Positions 22,655 through 34,068 of a stretch of DNA of 64,000 nt are shown one piece after another (within the stretch, counting starts at the first letter, position 1; every line of letters begins with the position of its first letter). The notes under the pieces were generated by a model, which ran no database searches, had not been told where the DNA came from, and saw only the letters and a list, made by a program, of their open reading frames with translations. Source of the stretch: Aegilops tauschii subsp. strangulata (Eukaryota > Streptophyta > Magnoliopsida > Poales > Poaceae); assembly GCF_002575655.3 (NCBI RefSeq), contig NC_053040.3:355382267-355446266 (forward strand), in the 5' to 3' direction. A program made the position numbers and the translations under genes.

Positions 22655-24393
22655 TGAAGGAAATATGCCCTAGAGGCAATAATAAAGTATTATATATTTC
22701 CTTATATCATGATAAATGTTTATTATTCATGCTAGAATTGTATTAACCGGAAACATAATACATGTGTGAATACATAGACAAACAAAGTGTCACTAGTATG
22801 CCTCTACTTGACTAGTTCGTTAATCAAAGATGGTTATGTTTCCTAGCCATAGACATGAGTTGTCATTTGATTAACGGGATCACCTCATTAGGAGAATGAC
22901 GTGATTGACATGACCCATTACATTAGCTTAGCACCCGATCGTTTAGTATGTTGCTATTGCTTTCTTCATGACTTATACATGTTCCTATGACTATGAGATT
23001 ATGCAACTCCCGTTTACCGGAGGAACACTTTGTGTGCTACCAAACATCACAACGTAACTGGGTGATTATAAAGGTGCTTTACAGGTGTCTCCAAAGGTAC
23101 TTGTTGGGTTGGCGTATTTCGAGATTAGGATTTGTCACTCCGATTGTCGGAGAGGTATCTCAGGGCCCACTCGGTAATGCACATCACTATAAGCCTTGCA
23201 AGCATTGTGACTAATGAGTTAGTTGCGGGATGATGTATTATGGAACGAGTAAAGAGACTTGCTGGTAACGAGATTGAACTAGGTATCGAGATACCGACGA
23301 TCGAATCTCGGGCAAGTAATATACCAATGACAAAGGGAACAACGTATGTTGTTATGCGGTCTGACCGATAAAGATCTTCGTAGAATATGTGGGAGCCAAT
23401 ATGGGCATCCAGGTCCCGCTATTGGTTATTGACCGGAGAGGTGTCTCGGTCATGTCTACATAGTTCTCGAACCCAAAGGGTCCGCACGCTTAAAGTTACG
23501 ATGACAGTTTTATTATGAGTTTATATGTTTTGATGTACCGAAGGTTGTTCGGAGTCCCGGATGTGATCACGGACATGATGAGGAGTCTCGAAATGGTCAA
23601 GACGTAAAGATTGATATATTGGACGACTATATTCGGACACCGGAAGTGTTCCGGAGAAGTTTCGGATTAAACCGGAGTGCCGGAGGGTTACCGGAAACCC
23701 CCGGGGAAGTATTGGGCCTTAGGGGGCCTTGAGGGGAGAGAGAGGGCAGCAGCCAGGAGGTGGTGCGCCCCCTCCCAGAGGAGTCCTAGTTGGACTAGGA
23801 GAGGGGGGCGCAGCCCCCTTTCCCTCTCCCTCTCCCTCTCTTTCCTTCCCCCCTTCTTTTCCTAGTAGGACTAGGAAAGGGGAGTCCTACTCCTACTAGG
23901 AGGAGGACTTCCCCCCTCTCCTTGGCGCGCCCCATAGGCAGCCGGCCTCCCCCTTGCTCCTTTATATACGGGGGCAGGGGGGCACCTAAGAACACACTTG
24001 ATATACGATATTTTAGCCGTGTGCGGTGCCCCCCTCCACCAGATTACACCTCGATAATACCGTCGCGGAGCTTAGGCGAAGCCCTGCGTCGGTGGAACAT
24101 CATCATCGTCACCACGCCGTTGTGCTGACGAAACTCTCCCTCAACACTCGGCTGGATCGGAGTTCGAGGGACGTCATCGAGCTGAACGTGTGTAGAACTT
24201 CGGAGGTGCCGTGCGTTCGGTACTTGATCGGTCGGATCGTGAAGACGTTCGACTACATCAACCGTGTTGTGATAACGCTTCCGCTGTCGGTCTACGAGGG
24301 TACGTGGACAACACTCTCCCCTCTCGTTGCTATGCATCACCATGATCTTGCGTGTGCGTAGGAAATTTTTTGAAATTACTACGTTACCCAACA
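22655..24393 (+). mobile_element. Solo LTR, Angela/BARE1-like copia, TSD GTTTC
   Basis: 1739 bp from TGAAGGAAATATGCCCTAGAG to GTTACCCAACA, flanked by GTTTC at 22650-22654 and 24394-24398. There is no internal domain, so it arose by LTR-LTR recombination. A TATA box (TTTATATACGGG) lies near 23961. The same family is present on the opposite strand at 17898-19634. Confidence 0.95.
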
Positions 24394-25199
24394 GTTTCTT
24401 CAGATTCGCATGGCATTTTCTTCAGAACAACATGTCAGTTTCTTCAGAGGTAGGCATTTTTATTCAAAAAACTGCCACCTTCGGATCTTGCGTCGCAACT
24501 AAAACTGCCAGGAGCGTATTAGTAGGCTAGCTAGTGATTGATCAGTAACTTGTAAACACTGAGCGAACAGAAATAAGGAACTGTTAGTAACTTGTAAACA
24601 CTGAGCACACAAAAATAAGGATCATGTTGTGCACAGTAGTAAGAGCCGATCCGTTCGAAATGTTCACACGAGACTCACAGGCCTAGTATTGTAGTATGTT
24701 CACATTAGTAGCCCAAATTCATAACCAACTAGTGTGATTCCCATACATAAGATTAACATGTTAATGCATCTCAATGATTCACAGATCATATACAAATATG
24801 TAGCTCTAAAAGCAAAGATCTAGAAAAAAGCATCTGTTCTTGCTACTAATATGGATGCTTCTCTGGACCAACATTCGTTTGTTTGTGAAGTCTACATTTC
24901 CTCTTGCAACGTTAGTGGTTTCACCAACAACTGGAACCATGAGAATGAACCACACATGATGGAGGAACATCCACTGCAATATGATTTGGTCTTCTCTCGA
25001 TCACACGGCGAGACTATTTTCGGAATACAAACTTTAACTTAGGAAAAATGATGCCCATTGTATAATCAGACCAAAGCAATGAAGCACCTAGTGTTGGCCA
25101 ATAAATAGTACAGTACTACCTTTGTGCACTCCATGAAGTAACTATCCAATCTTTTTGTGTCTATTTTCAAATGGCACTGCATGCAGTGACTATACTATT

Positions 25200-26900
25200 C
25201 TCTTGTGAAGTTCCACCAAAATTGAGGTCACTTTGTTTGTTTGCCAAATAGCAACAGGCAGACATCTGTCTGCACAAATATCAAGCAGCTAGTAAACATA
25301 TACCCCACCTTGTATTTTCGGTTTAAACACGTCTCTTCTAGTCGTTTTCGCTTAGCATTTGTCATGTTCTGCACTTGACAATTTGATACTGTCATGTTTT
25401 GCCCTGGACAATTTCATACTGAATTGATTTGCTGGTACAGAGTAGAAATATAGCACCTATTCTTCATCAGACCAAGGATATCCATGTTTGCAGTGATGGA
25501 AGAGGTGAAATCGAGACAACCGAAATTGACCATCCAATCATTAAATCATGTCCTGCACCTCCAATGTAGGTCCACCCTGTCTATAACTTCATAGTGCCAC
25601 CAATTGGATATAACGATTTGGAAGAAAACAGGCTCATAATGTTGAACCATTTGGACGTTTTGTGCAGCTCCACTAAAATCGAGCATCCCTGTTTGCACAG
25701 ATATTGAAAGTGTGATTACTATAAAAGTGGCACTAGTTGAAGCATAGACTCACAAATATAAGCATTCCAATTTCTTAATGGGAAAACATAGCAAGACTAT
25801 TTCTAACCACCTGTTTGAAGGAATAAATAAGGCAACAACGGCTGATGTCAGGAAGGCATACATTGTATTTTCTGAAAGATTGAACCATTCTTGACCTTTC
25901 CTCTTCTTTTAAGCATATTTTGTGCAGTTCAACTAAACTAAAACGCCATCGCCACCTTGACAATTCAGTGACACTGTACAAAAAGCAATGACTTACCATT
26001 ACATCATGATGTCAGGTATGTAATCGATAGGCATTAGAGACAAACATGCAGACCTCCTCCGATAACATAATGAACATTAATTTTAACATAGGTGTGACTA
26101 GCTTTACCGGCATAGTTTGAGTGAACTCTACACCCTCTGTTCCTTAATATAAGACGTTTTCGTAGTTCAATTTAAAGTAACCAGACATCTAGTATTTAGA
26201 AAAACAGGTAGTAGTTTTCTTGAGCACATATCTGGGAAAGCTTGCCACACCTTATATATGTCTATACGTTAATGCAACACCATCCGAATAGTACAAATAT
26301 ACACTAATCCAATGGTTATTGAAACAGTAGAGTAGTATTTTTATTACGGGGTACAGTACAATGGTTTTACTGAACAGATTTCCATAAACTAGCACTAGAA
26401 GATTTCTATAAGCATTAACTGTACAAAATGTAAAGGTAACAAGTTTCAGCATTGGTATACTAGTTGTGCAACAGCGTTAAACCAAATACAAAAGTCTGAA
26501 GGTAACTAGCATTATTAACTAATGACAGTATAAAAAAATTACAAACCATGTACCTTCAAGATAAATATCATTTCGAACTCGAGGGGACCTAAAAATTGCT
26601 ATCCCAATCTTGATAATCGATCAAACATAAAAACTTGATCAACTGAATCAAGAAAACAACTGAAGGAGGAGGTGCCCACTCTTGACCTTTCCTCTTCTCT
26701 TCATAATTTTTTGTATAGTTTAATCAAAATAAAATGACATCAGCGCCTTGGCATTTTGGTGACACTGTACAAAAAAAATTGACTTATCTCATGAAAGTGA
26801 GGTATGTAATCTATAAGCATTAACAGTGCAAAAATCTGAAGGTAGTAAAAAGTTTCATCGTTGGTATACTGGCTGTGCAACAGCATTAGAATACCTTAGC
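25200..26900 (+). repeat. Diverged internal duplications in AT-rich DNA
   Basis: A motif of the type TTGTG(A/C)AGTTCAACTAAA recurs near 25203, 25660, 25918 and 26713. A longer block (CCTTTCCTCTTCT... TGACACTGTACAAAAA... GTATGTAAT) occurs at about 25895-26030 and again at about 26690-26815. TTGGTATACT...TGTGCAACAGC occurs near 26452 and 26862. Confidence 0.6.
26126..26180 (+). repeat. Possible Stowaway MITE end relic
   Basis: ACACCCTCTGTTCCTTAATA and the following 'TAAGACGTTTTCGTAGTTCAA' resemble one terminal half of a grass Stowaway MITE. No matching opposite end is visible, so this would be a truncated copy. Confidence 0.4.
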
Positions 26901-27902
26901 TGAAAAAAAATTTAATACATCCACAATCAACAGCTAACCCTGAAATAATCCAGTGACATTAAATGGCATTGCTTAAATTTATCGATGGCATTAGACTGAG
27001 TGCGGCCTTAGTTAAATGTGGCATCACCTTAGCAGTAGCATTACTTCAGTTTATCAGTGGCGTTATACTAGCAGAAAAAGTGGCAATAAGAGCATGGGAG
27101 GCCCATTCGGACAGTGGGCGCCCCGGTACGATGTACCTCCACGGACGCATAGAATGGTGAGGGAGGGATGGTTGCCCGGAGCAACAAATATCCAGGCAAC
27201 ATATGTGGGTTACGTCCCATTTTTGTTTTCTTTAGCCACCTTTTTCCTATGTGAGGACAACAAACCGATCGACCTGTTCATCGTCTATTGTGTTGTCATG
27301 CCTTTCTACCCTTTTTCAACCAAGAGCACGAGATGCGTTCCTTAGCTATTGATTTTACACTTTTCAACCTAGATGCAGGTTCGATACCTAGTCTCTTCGA
27401 CAATACTTTCTCCCTTCCTTTCCTTATTCAACCCAGACATGGATTAGTGTGCATGAAGTAGGGTTTCCTTTAATAGTGCAAATTAAGGTTTTAGTCTGCG
27501 TGACCAGCACAGCAGAGGATACAAATTGGGGAGATGGTGGAGTGGAAAAAGATCCACATGCAGCGACGTGGCAGATGGGGCAACAGAACAAGGGTATGGT
27601 TTGAAAAGAGGTAGCATACCTGAGGGTCGGCGGGAAGTGGCTTCGCTCGTGGCCGTCATCCTCTGCACACACTACGGCAGCGAGCTTGGGGAGAGGCCGT
27701 CCTGCGCGGGCGCTAGGTCTGAGAGGACGGCCTTTTCGTCAGTGTGTGACCTCGCTCGCCGACGACGAGTGCGTCAACGCTGCATGTCCTTTTCTTCCCC
27801 GACGGATCTGTGACCACCGGTGAGGAGGGAGAGAGAGGGGACACCGCTATCTTTTTTAGATCTGGAGAGAAGGTGATAGTGTGAGAACCAAGTGGGCAGC
27901 CC

Positions 27903-28317
27903 TTAGCAAGCAAGCTCCGAAGCTCCAGCTTCAAACCTGAGCTTCTCGAGCTGATCTAGGTCGGGTGATAAGAACCACTCATCGAACTTGGCTTGGACCT
28001 TGCAGTTGGTACTGAACATGCAGATGTCAAGGCGTCTAGCTGGCCCAGGGTGCGATGAAAGGATCTTGGAGACTGCGGCCATGTGTTTGCAATCCCCGTC
28101 GTAGAGGCAGCTGTCGACGGTGAGGTTGAGGGGGGACGCGGCGCCAGAGGGGGCGCTACCACCGGGAGAGCAGGGTGGTCCGCACGGCAAATTTGGTGGG
28201 GAGGAGGCTGATGATGACGAGCAGCATATCGTCGGGGAGGCTGGTGATGAAGTCCAGGCTCGCCGGATGCGGTTTTGGCTCGAGCCGCCTCTGCTAGTTG
28301 GCTGCCTGGCCGTCCAT
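27903..28317 (-). pseudogene. F-box protein gene relic, truncated and broken
   Basis: The minus strand reads an F-box domain: from the ATG at 28317, after a TAG at codon 8 (28296-28294), comes DFITSLPDDMLLVIISLLPT...RTTLLSRW, then a TAG (28158-28156) where the family has Trp, then RPLWRR. In the C-run at 28135-28130 one extra base shifts the frame, and the protein continues as PLNLTVDS... AAVSKILSSHPGPARRLDI... FLSPDLDQLEKLRF to a stop at 27903. This order (F-box, then 'VSKILSSHPGPARR', then the start of a leucine-rich part) is typical of the large grass F-box/LRR/FBD families, substrate adaptors of SCF ubiquitin ligases. The LRR and FBD parts are missing. Confidence 0.8.
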
Positions 28318-28689
28318 CTAAGCCGGCGGTGACGCCGCTGTACACGTGTGCTGGTGTGTATTGTGTACTGGGTGTGCGCGAGTGCGTCCTTGTGTGCATG
28401 CCGCCGCGCAGTGGTGAAGTGTGCGCGAGTGCGTCCTTCACGCAGAAGAAGTGTGCCCTCAATTTACTAGCGTGTGGGGTGCTACCGCGAGTGGTTTCAA
28501 CTTTTTTTACTTCACCACATGTCAGATGGGCATGTAGTTTACTTGTTGTCACCCACTGCCACATGGGCCAGCACACGAAGATAGAGAACATGAGCTGACA
28601 AGGTAGCATGTGGACCGGTTGACCGGTCAACTAAACAATATATGGAGCTATACGCTGACACAATGACCGTATAATCCCTCGGTAGAGAG

Positions 28690-29647
28690 ATCGAGTGAGA
28701 GGGGAGGCCTCTGAGAGATAGTAGAGAGAGAGAGACAGAGCTACTCCCTCCGTTCCCTTCGATAATGTAGTGCCTATATTTTTTTAAAGTCAAACTTTTG
28801 AGACTTTGACCAAGTTTATAAAGAAATTACTTATATCTACAATACCAAAGATAAATGATAGTAAGAAGTAAGTACATATTGTGATGAATCTAATGATCGT
28901 TCTAGATGTAAATGTTTTTCTCCACATATACCTGGTCAAAATTTTCTGAGGTTTGACTTTTCAAAACATCCATATGTTTATGGACGTGAGAGAGTACCTA
29001 ACTAGAGAGAGAGAGAGTGAAATAGAAAGAGTGAGTGAAAAAAGTGTGTGTGCGTGTGTGAAAGAGACATGGACAACACATGATAAAGTAGAGAAAAAGC
29101 GTGTGTGTCTTATGATCACACTTGCATCTTCGACGGCGGAAGCAAGGTGAGGAGACAGTGTGTGGTTGTTTGCAACCGAGACAGAAAGACCCCTAGCACG
29201 TGGCCAAGAGAGGTCTAACAAACAAGGGAGAGAGGTCGAGAGAGACGTATGGAGAAAATGTAGGCATGGGGAGGAGAGTGTGTGTGTTTGTGACAGAGAG
29301 ATCCCCTGAAGATTGTGATGGGACTACATGGGTGGGAGATCGTGTGACAAGGTGTGTGCGCGATAGAAGATACCCCAAGAGATATCGAGATAGACGTATG
29401 GATGGAAGGAGACAATACGTGTGTTCCTGATGGATAGTGAGAGATAGTCATACTTAGGGGGAGTGCGTGTGCCTATGATGGGGTGAGGGATTATGGTACT
29501 TAGGGGGGGTCACATAGAGAGAGAACCAGGGCAGAGAGTGTTAGATGGGTCTATGTAGCGCGAGCAAGATATGTGTATGTGTGAACCAGGGAGATATAAA
29601 GTTTGAGAGAGATCTCGGAGTCCCAATACGGCTGAGTGGTGCGTCAG
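28690..29647 (+). repeat. MITE-plus-GA-rich unit, copy 1
   Basis: This unit holds the MITE followed by about 650 bp rich in GAGA and GTGT. Landmarks shared in the same order with copy 2 (59383-60420) include 'GTGTGAAAGAGA', 'TTGTTTGCAA', 'AAGGGAGAGAGGTCGAGAG' (ACAGAGGTCGAGAG in copy 2), 'GCATGGGGAGG', 'GAGAGATCCCCT' (29297 and 60015) and 'TGGGTGGGAGATCG'. I see no gene in it. Confidence 0.8.
28744..28994 (+). mobile_element. Stowaway-type MITE, copy 1
   Basis: About 251 bp flanked by TA, starting CTCCCTCCGTTCCC and ending GGACGTGAGAGAG, giving imperfect terminal inverted repeats. Internal sequence includes 'GTCAAACTTTTGAGACTTTGACC' and its inverted partner near 28934-28965, so the element folds on itself. 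A diverged relative is at 59412-59658. Confidence 0.75.
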
Positions 29648-30836
29648 TTTCGGTGTGGAACGACACCTATGGGATCACAAGAATCCCTACTATGGTTGCC
29701 GGGGCGCAGGGTTGTGAGAAGAGCAGGATTAGTAATCAGCACAAGGATCGTTTACCCAGGTTCGGGCCGCGAGGATGCATAAAACCCTAGTCCTGCTTTG
29801 GTGGATGTATTTCAGAGAGTTCTTGTGCTCTCGAACTAGCTATGGTGGATGCGTGGTTTCAAAGAGCCGAATCCCTCTCCAGTATGCCATGGGCCTCCTT
29901 TTATAGTCAAAAGGGGCTGCCACAGTGGCACACAGTAGGTGGAAAGGCGTACAGTATTGCGAGCTTATCGCCCGTATTATTGGCCAAGACACATTTAATG
30001 CGCCGCTGAGGTGTCCCCTAGCTTTATCGGGGGCGGGAGCGAGGCCCGTCCCGTCCGTCGCCGCTCCTTCTCGCTTCGACATGCGCCCTGGCCAGCGATG
30101 CGTGCGGCGCCATGTAGGCAGGCATGCATCTGAGGTGGCGCGATGGTAGGGTCTTCACAAAGGTTTGCATGCCGCCACGCAGGCGCTTGATGAGTTGGCC
30201 TCGGAGCTGCATGTTGCCTCGCAGGTACCTGCCCAGCTGGTTGGGCTGGCAGCTGCATGCGAACAGCGGTGGAGACTTGGTTGATGCGGGCCTGGCAGTG
30301 GCCCTGCTGGCGTCCTCGGTGAGGGCCTTGCCAGGTGGCCCGGCAAGGGTCTTGCCGTGGCGCGCTGTCGTCCCCGGCAAGGATCTTGCCGGGGGTCTTG
30401 TGGCTCTCCTCGGCAAGGATCTTGCCGAGGACCGTTGTCTTTTAATCCTCATCTGATCTTGAATATAGCTTGTCTTGACAAAGATTTGCATGCCACCATG
30501 GAGGTGCCTCCCGAGCCCTAGTTCCAACATGGTTGGTTGAGTTGGAGCCCGTGGGCTCGAGGGTGGCTCTCTCCGCTGTTGTGGGCGAGCCACCCCGGCA
30601 AGGGTCTTGCCGGGGCCGCTGAGGCTGTCACTGGCAAGGATCTTGCCGGGGGAGCCTGCTTCGTCCTTCTGCTTCTTTGTGTTCTTGGCCTTGGCGTTGC
30701 CTTGACTGTCTTGTACTCCGTCTTCTCTCTGGCTTCCCTCCCTTGCCCTGCTTCGTGTGGCCGCGGCGCGTGGCTCTGACTGCCCGTGCACAAGTAAAGG
30801 GGTCAAAAGGAGAGCCCCTACTTTTGTACACCGACA
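29648..30836 (-). repeat. 3' LTR of T
   Basis: 1189 bp. In plus-strand reading it starts TTTCGGTGTGGAACG and ends TTGTACACCGACA. The first bases differ from the partner LTR (TGTCGG) by a G to T change. The TATA box on the minus strand lies near 29896-29906. It contains five near-copies of a GGCAAGGATCTTGCC inverted motif (30340-30650). Confidence 0.95.
30340..30650. repeat. Cluster of short hairpins in T LTR
   Basis: Near-palindromes of the form CCCCGGCAAGGATCTTGCCG occur near 30337, 30374, 30410, 30594 and 30631. The partner LTR has the same cluster at 58893-59195, with one copy shortened by a deletion near 58930. Confidence 0.75.
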
Positions 30837-31355
30837 GGAGCCCCCGGGTTTGGGCCACACATAAGCGCGACACGTTGTTGGGCCAGGCCCAAAACGGTGC
30901 GCGGGCAGGCGCGGCGGATTTTCACCGCAGTAACTCTTCGTCCGCTGCGCTTCCCCACGACCCGCGTTGAATGCGCGACGTGGGAAGGGGGCGTGCGTGC
31001 CGTGGGCGACATGCGTGGGGCGGTTTCCGCAGGCATGCGTCACATCACGGTATAGGGGCGGCTTGCGCCTTCCCCATGAAGAGGAAGAGGCGTAAAGGCG
31101 CGGCCCATTTACTGAATGGGGCCGGGTCGCGGTCTTCAAGGCGTCCACACCCCACGATCACAGGGTGGGGAGAGGTTGCTTCACCCGTCCCCTCGGTTCT
31201 GCACGTTTGCCACGCGTCCTTCATGCGCCTGGGGTGGCAAGCGGTGGAGGCGGGAAACCAGGCCGTCGCTGGTTGGTGCAGCGGGTCGATCTCAATTCCC
31301 TGCGCCTCTAGTGGCTGGATTGGCTGAGCAGGGCGGCCGAGCCCCGGTCCCGTTC

Positions 31356-31365
31356 CTTTATAAGG
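31356..31365 (+). promoter_or_regulatory. TATA box of the T opposite-strand gene
   Basis: CTTTATAAGG lies 81-88 bp before the ATG at 31444, with a pyrimidine-rich leader between. This is opposite to the LTR-driven sense transcript, so the gene seems to have its own promoter. Confidence 0.55.
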
Positions 31366-31443
31366 AGAGGGAAGGGGGGATTGCATCCCGCACTCTTCGG
31401 TCATCTATCTCCTCCTGCTTCTGCTCCTTCCTTTCACCCGCCA

Positions 31444-32098
31444 TGGAGAAGGGGAATCCCGGTCCCTCGATGGTGGCAGCGAGGGTCGCCGCTCGACAGC
31501 GCGTCCCTCCTCCTCCTGAGCCCGCGGTGGTGGAACCAGCCGCGAGGGGAAGGGGGAGGGGCAAGGCCATGGGCGAGGCCGTGGCAGAGGTCGTGGTGCT
31601 TGGGGAAGAGGAGGACGGGGCGGCGCGCCGGCCACGCCCCCGCCAATGATGCCTTTCCCGATGGAGGGCCTTGTTGGAGACCAGCCCCGTGAGTTCTTCA
31701 TCAGGCTGCGCCGGCCTCCGCGTCGCCGTCTTCGCCTTCCCGCCCCGTTTGCTCGGGGGATGGAGCGTGACCTGTCCCAGACCCTTAGGTTGCACATGAG
31801 GGGCTGCGGGAATGGGGGCACGCGGGTTGGCGTCGACTTCCCGGCTCCTCGGGTCATGTACCTCCGCCGTGGATGGAAGACGTTCGCTCACATCCACAGC
31901 CTGACGGCGGGGCTCATCCTCTACTTCAAATTAATGGAGGACGGCCTGCTCTCCGTCAAGGTCTTCGGAGACTTTGGAACTCGCCTGAAGTGCTGCGTGG
32001 AGAGCTCCTCCGACGGAGACTCCGACGATGGAAGCTCTTCCTCGAGCGAAAGTGACGAGGCGGACAGCGAGGCAGATGACGGGGACGAGTCCGACTAG
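31444..32098 (+). pseudogene. B3-like opposite-strand gene of T, one frameshift
   Basis: The start ATG at 31444 opens an Ala/Pro/Gly/Arg-rich N-terminus (stop in that frame at 31647-31649). In the Gly-Arg-rich part a one-base shift leads into the second frame (31646-32098, 150 codons). This contains VMYLRRGWKTFAHIHSL, a Gly-rich turn, 'LYFKLMEDGLLSVKVFGDFG' and a Ser/Asp/Glu-rich tail. The pattern 'W-x-x-F...G-x-x-L-x-F-(K/R)-L...LSVKVFG' resembles the second half of the plant B3 DNA-binding fold, although basic DNA-contacting residues cannot be judged here. It lies between integrase and the 3' LTR on the strand opposite gag-pol. I regard it as one gene with a late frameshift. B3 membership is tentative. 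Confidence 0.55.
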
Positions 32099-33392
32099 GC
32101 GTCAGACGCCCCGCGCCTGGGCGGGTGCGGCAGCAGCAGCATTTGCACCTGGCCGCTCCTCCGGCGGAGTTTTGCCGGGGGAGGGGCCAGCTCCTTGAAC
32201 TTCTCGGGGCCGTCTCCTTGGGCGGCTGGCGTCGGGAGGCTGTGGAAGAGGAAGAGGGCGGGCAGTAGGGCCGTCAACTCGGAGTACGCGGACACCGACG
32301 CCTTCGTCGCGTGTCTGGCGACCTGCCGCCTCGTCTTCCAGCTCCTTTCCCGGCACCGTCATCACCGGCCCACCCTTGGGTAGCCACCGAGGTGTTCTCT
32401 TGGTGTCTTCTGCTGCTCGTACCTCGCTTAGGTGCCCCTTTTGCCCTTCTGCCATCTTTCTCTGTCCTCTGATGAGAGGGACATGAAAAGGATTACGGGC
32501 ACTTTATCTCTTTTTAGCTTGTAAGCCTTCGGGCCTTCGTTAAATTTAGAACTTGTAATCCCCTTGCTCATGTTTTTTATTTCATATGAACTGTACCTGT
32601 ACGGGATGTTTTTAATGAAAAAGGGGTGTTTTCCGGGGTTTTCGTTCATGGGTGGAACCCGCGACAAGGAGCGAATCCTTGTTATTATTTAAGATAAAAG
32701 TTTTCCGCCCGGCAACAGGCCTTGCCGTCCCCCCACTTCGCTCGACCATTCTCGCACCCTTGGCGGAGGCAGGGATGAAGTGGGCTTAGGCTCCTCGTTC
32801 TATTTCCTCGCCGCCGCGACTGCGACCAAATCCAGGCCCAGGAGATAATCCTTGGGTATAGAAAAGGGGAGCACGGTGGCCTAGAAATAAAACGAGGTTT
32901 CACATATCCCAGTTCCGTACCGAAATGCATGATAGAGGATGAAAAACTTATCTGGATCTGCAGCCCCCGGCAACCTTGTCTTGCCGCGGTTGGATACTTG
33001 TACTTGCAGCCCCCGGCAACTCCGGTTCGCCGGGGTCGGGGCGCCGGTCCGTTCCCTTTCTTCCAAGTAGCTCAGCAGAAGTGCCCATGTGCCCTGCGAA
33101 CCAAAGGAGGGCAGAAAAGAACAGAGAGACGCGCACTCGACCTCTAGGCTAGGGGTTAGTCGCCGCTAAGCACTATCAACCCTAACCAAGGAAGAGACTC
33201 GACCTAGCATGCATGCTATAACTTAGGGCGCCAGCGCTTCATTTATTTATGCTCAGGGTCTGCGCCTGGCTTTGTACAAAGGGTTACATGCCTTGCCGGC
33301 AAATCTTGTACAAAAGCTGGCTTGCCGGGAGGCCCGGCAAGCTGTGCCTTATGGGTAAAACTTGCGACGATGCTCGATGTTCCAGGAGTTGC
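32099..33392. other. Non-coding 3' region of T
   Basis: No supportable gene. It holds the downstream part of the B3-like gene (AT-richer, 32460-32700) and GC-rich sequence with 'CCCCCGGCAAC' motifs near 32965 and 33010. Confidence 0.6.
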
Positions 33393-34068
33393 TCACTGGG
33401 ATAGCATCTTCGGTCTCCAAGTGGACTGCGCCAGCCTGGTGACTCGTATTACCCGATAAGGGCCTTCCCACTTTGGCGTCAACTTGTTGGAATTCTTGGC
33501 CAACTGAACGCGCCGAAGAACAAGGTCGCCTTCCTCAAAGCTTCGGGCATGAACCTTGCGGCTATGGTAGCGGTGCAAGGCTTGCTGGTAGAATGCTGCT
33601 CTCACAGCCGCTCGAAGACGATCTTCCTCAAGGAGCGTCGCGTCATCTTGCCGCAACTGCTCTTGCTCAAGCTCATCATAAGCGAGCACTCGAGGTGACC
33701 CGTATATGAGTTCCGTGGGGAGAACTGCCTCCACCCCATATACTAGGGCGAAGGGTGTCTGGCCGGTGGCTCGATTTTGGCATCATTCTGATCGACCAAA
33801 GAACCGCCGGCAATTCATCAGTCCAGTGCCTTCCGCTCTTGTGCAGCCTGTCAAAGGTCTTCGTTCTCAGGCCTCGCAACACTTCAGCATTCGCCCTCTC
33901 TGCTAGGTCGTTGCTCCGCGGGTGTGCCACGGAAGCAAAACAGACCTTGCTGCCGAGGTCTTGAATGTACTGCATGAAGGTGTGGCTTGTGAACTGCGTG
34001 CCGTCGTCGGTGATGACTCTATTTGGCACACCAAAACGGCAGACTAGTCCTTTGAAGAACTTGACGGC
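33393..34068 (-). pseudogene. Integrase core end and C-terminus of T
   Basis: After a TGA at 34069-34071 the minus strand continues with VITDDGTQFTSHTF (second catalytic Asp) and the Glu-containing 'NDLAERANAE' to about 33760. There a one-base frameshift leads into the C-terminal part (33734-33393: LPTELIYGSPR... 'ALHRYHSRKVHARSFEEGDLVL... KWEGPYRVI'), a typical Gypsy integrase tail without a chromodomain. Confidence 0.9.

Larger units (their letters stand above)
24399..27902. other. AT-rich intergenic DNA, no gene seen
   Basis: There is no supportable coding region. The stretch contains diverged internal duplications (25200-26900) and a short piece resembling one end of a Stowaway MITE (26126-26180). 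A GC-richer part starts near 27480, leading into the F-box relic. Confidence 0.6.

Noticed and set aside
17898..24393. A single copia element bracketed by the two Angela-like LTRs
   Set aside because: The LTRs are in opposite orientation, the sequence between is not copia, and the right-hand LTR has its own TSD.
28953..29451. Short frames in the GA/GT-rich tract
   Set aside because: Simple-sequence translation (Arg-Glu and Cys-Val runs); the homologous tract at 59660-60420 does not keep the frames.
30024..31148. Minus-strand frame of 374 codons across the T 3' LTR
   Set aside because: It crosses the LTR boundary and is broken in the partner LTR at 58552-59377. It is an accident of GC-rich sequence.
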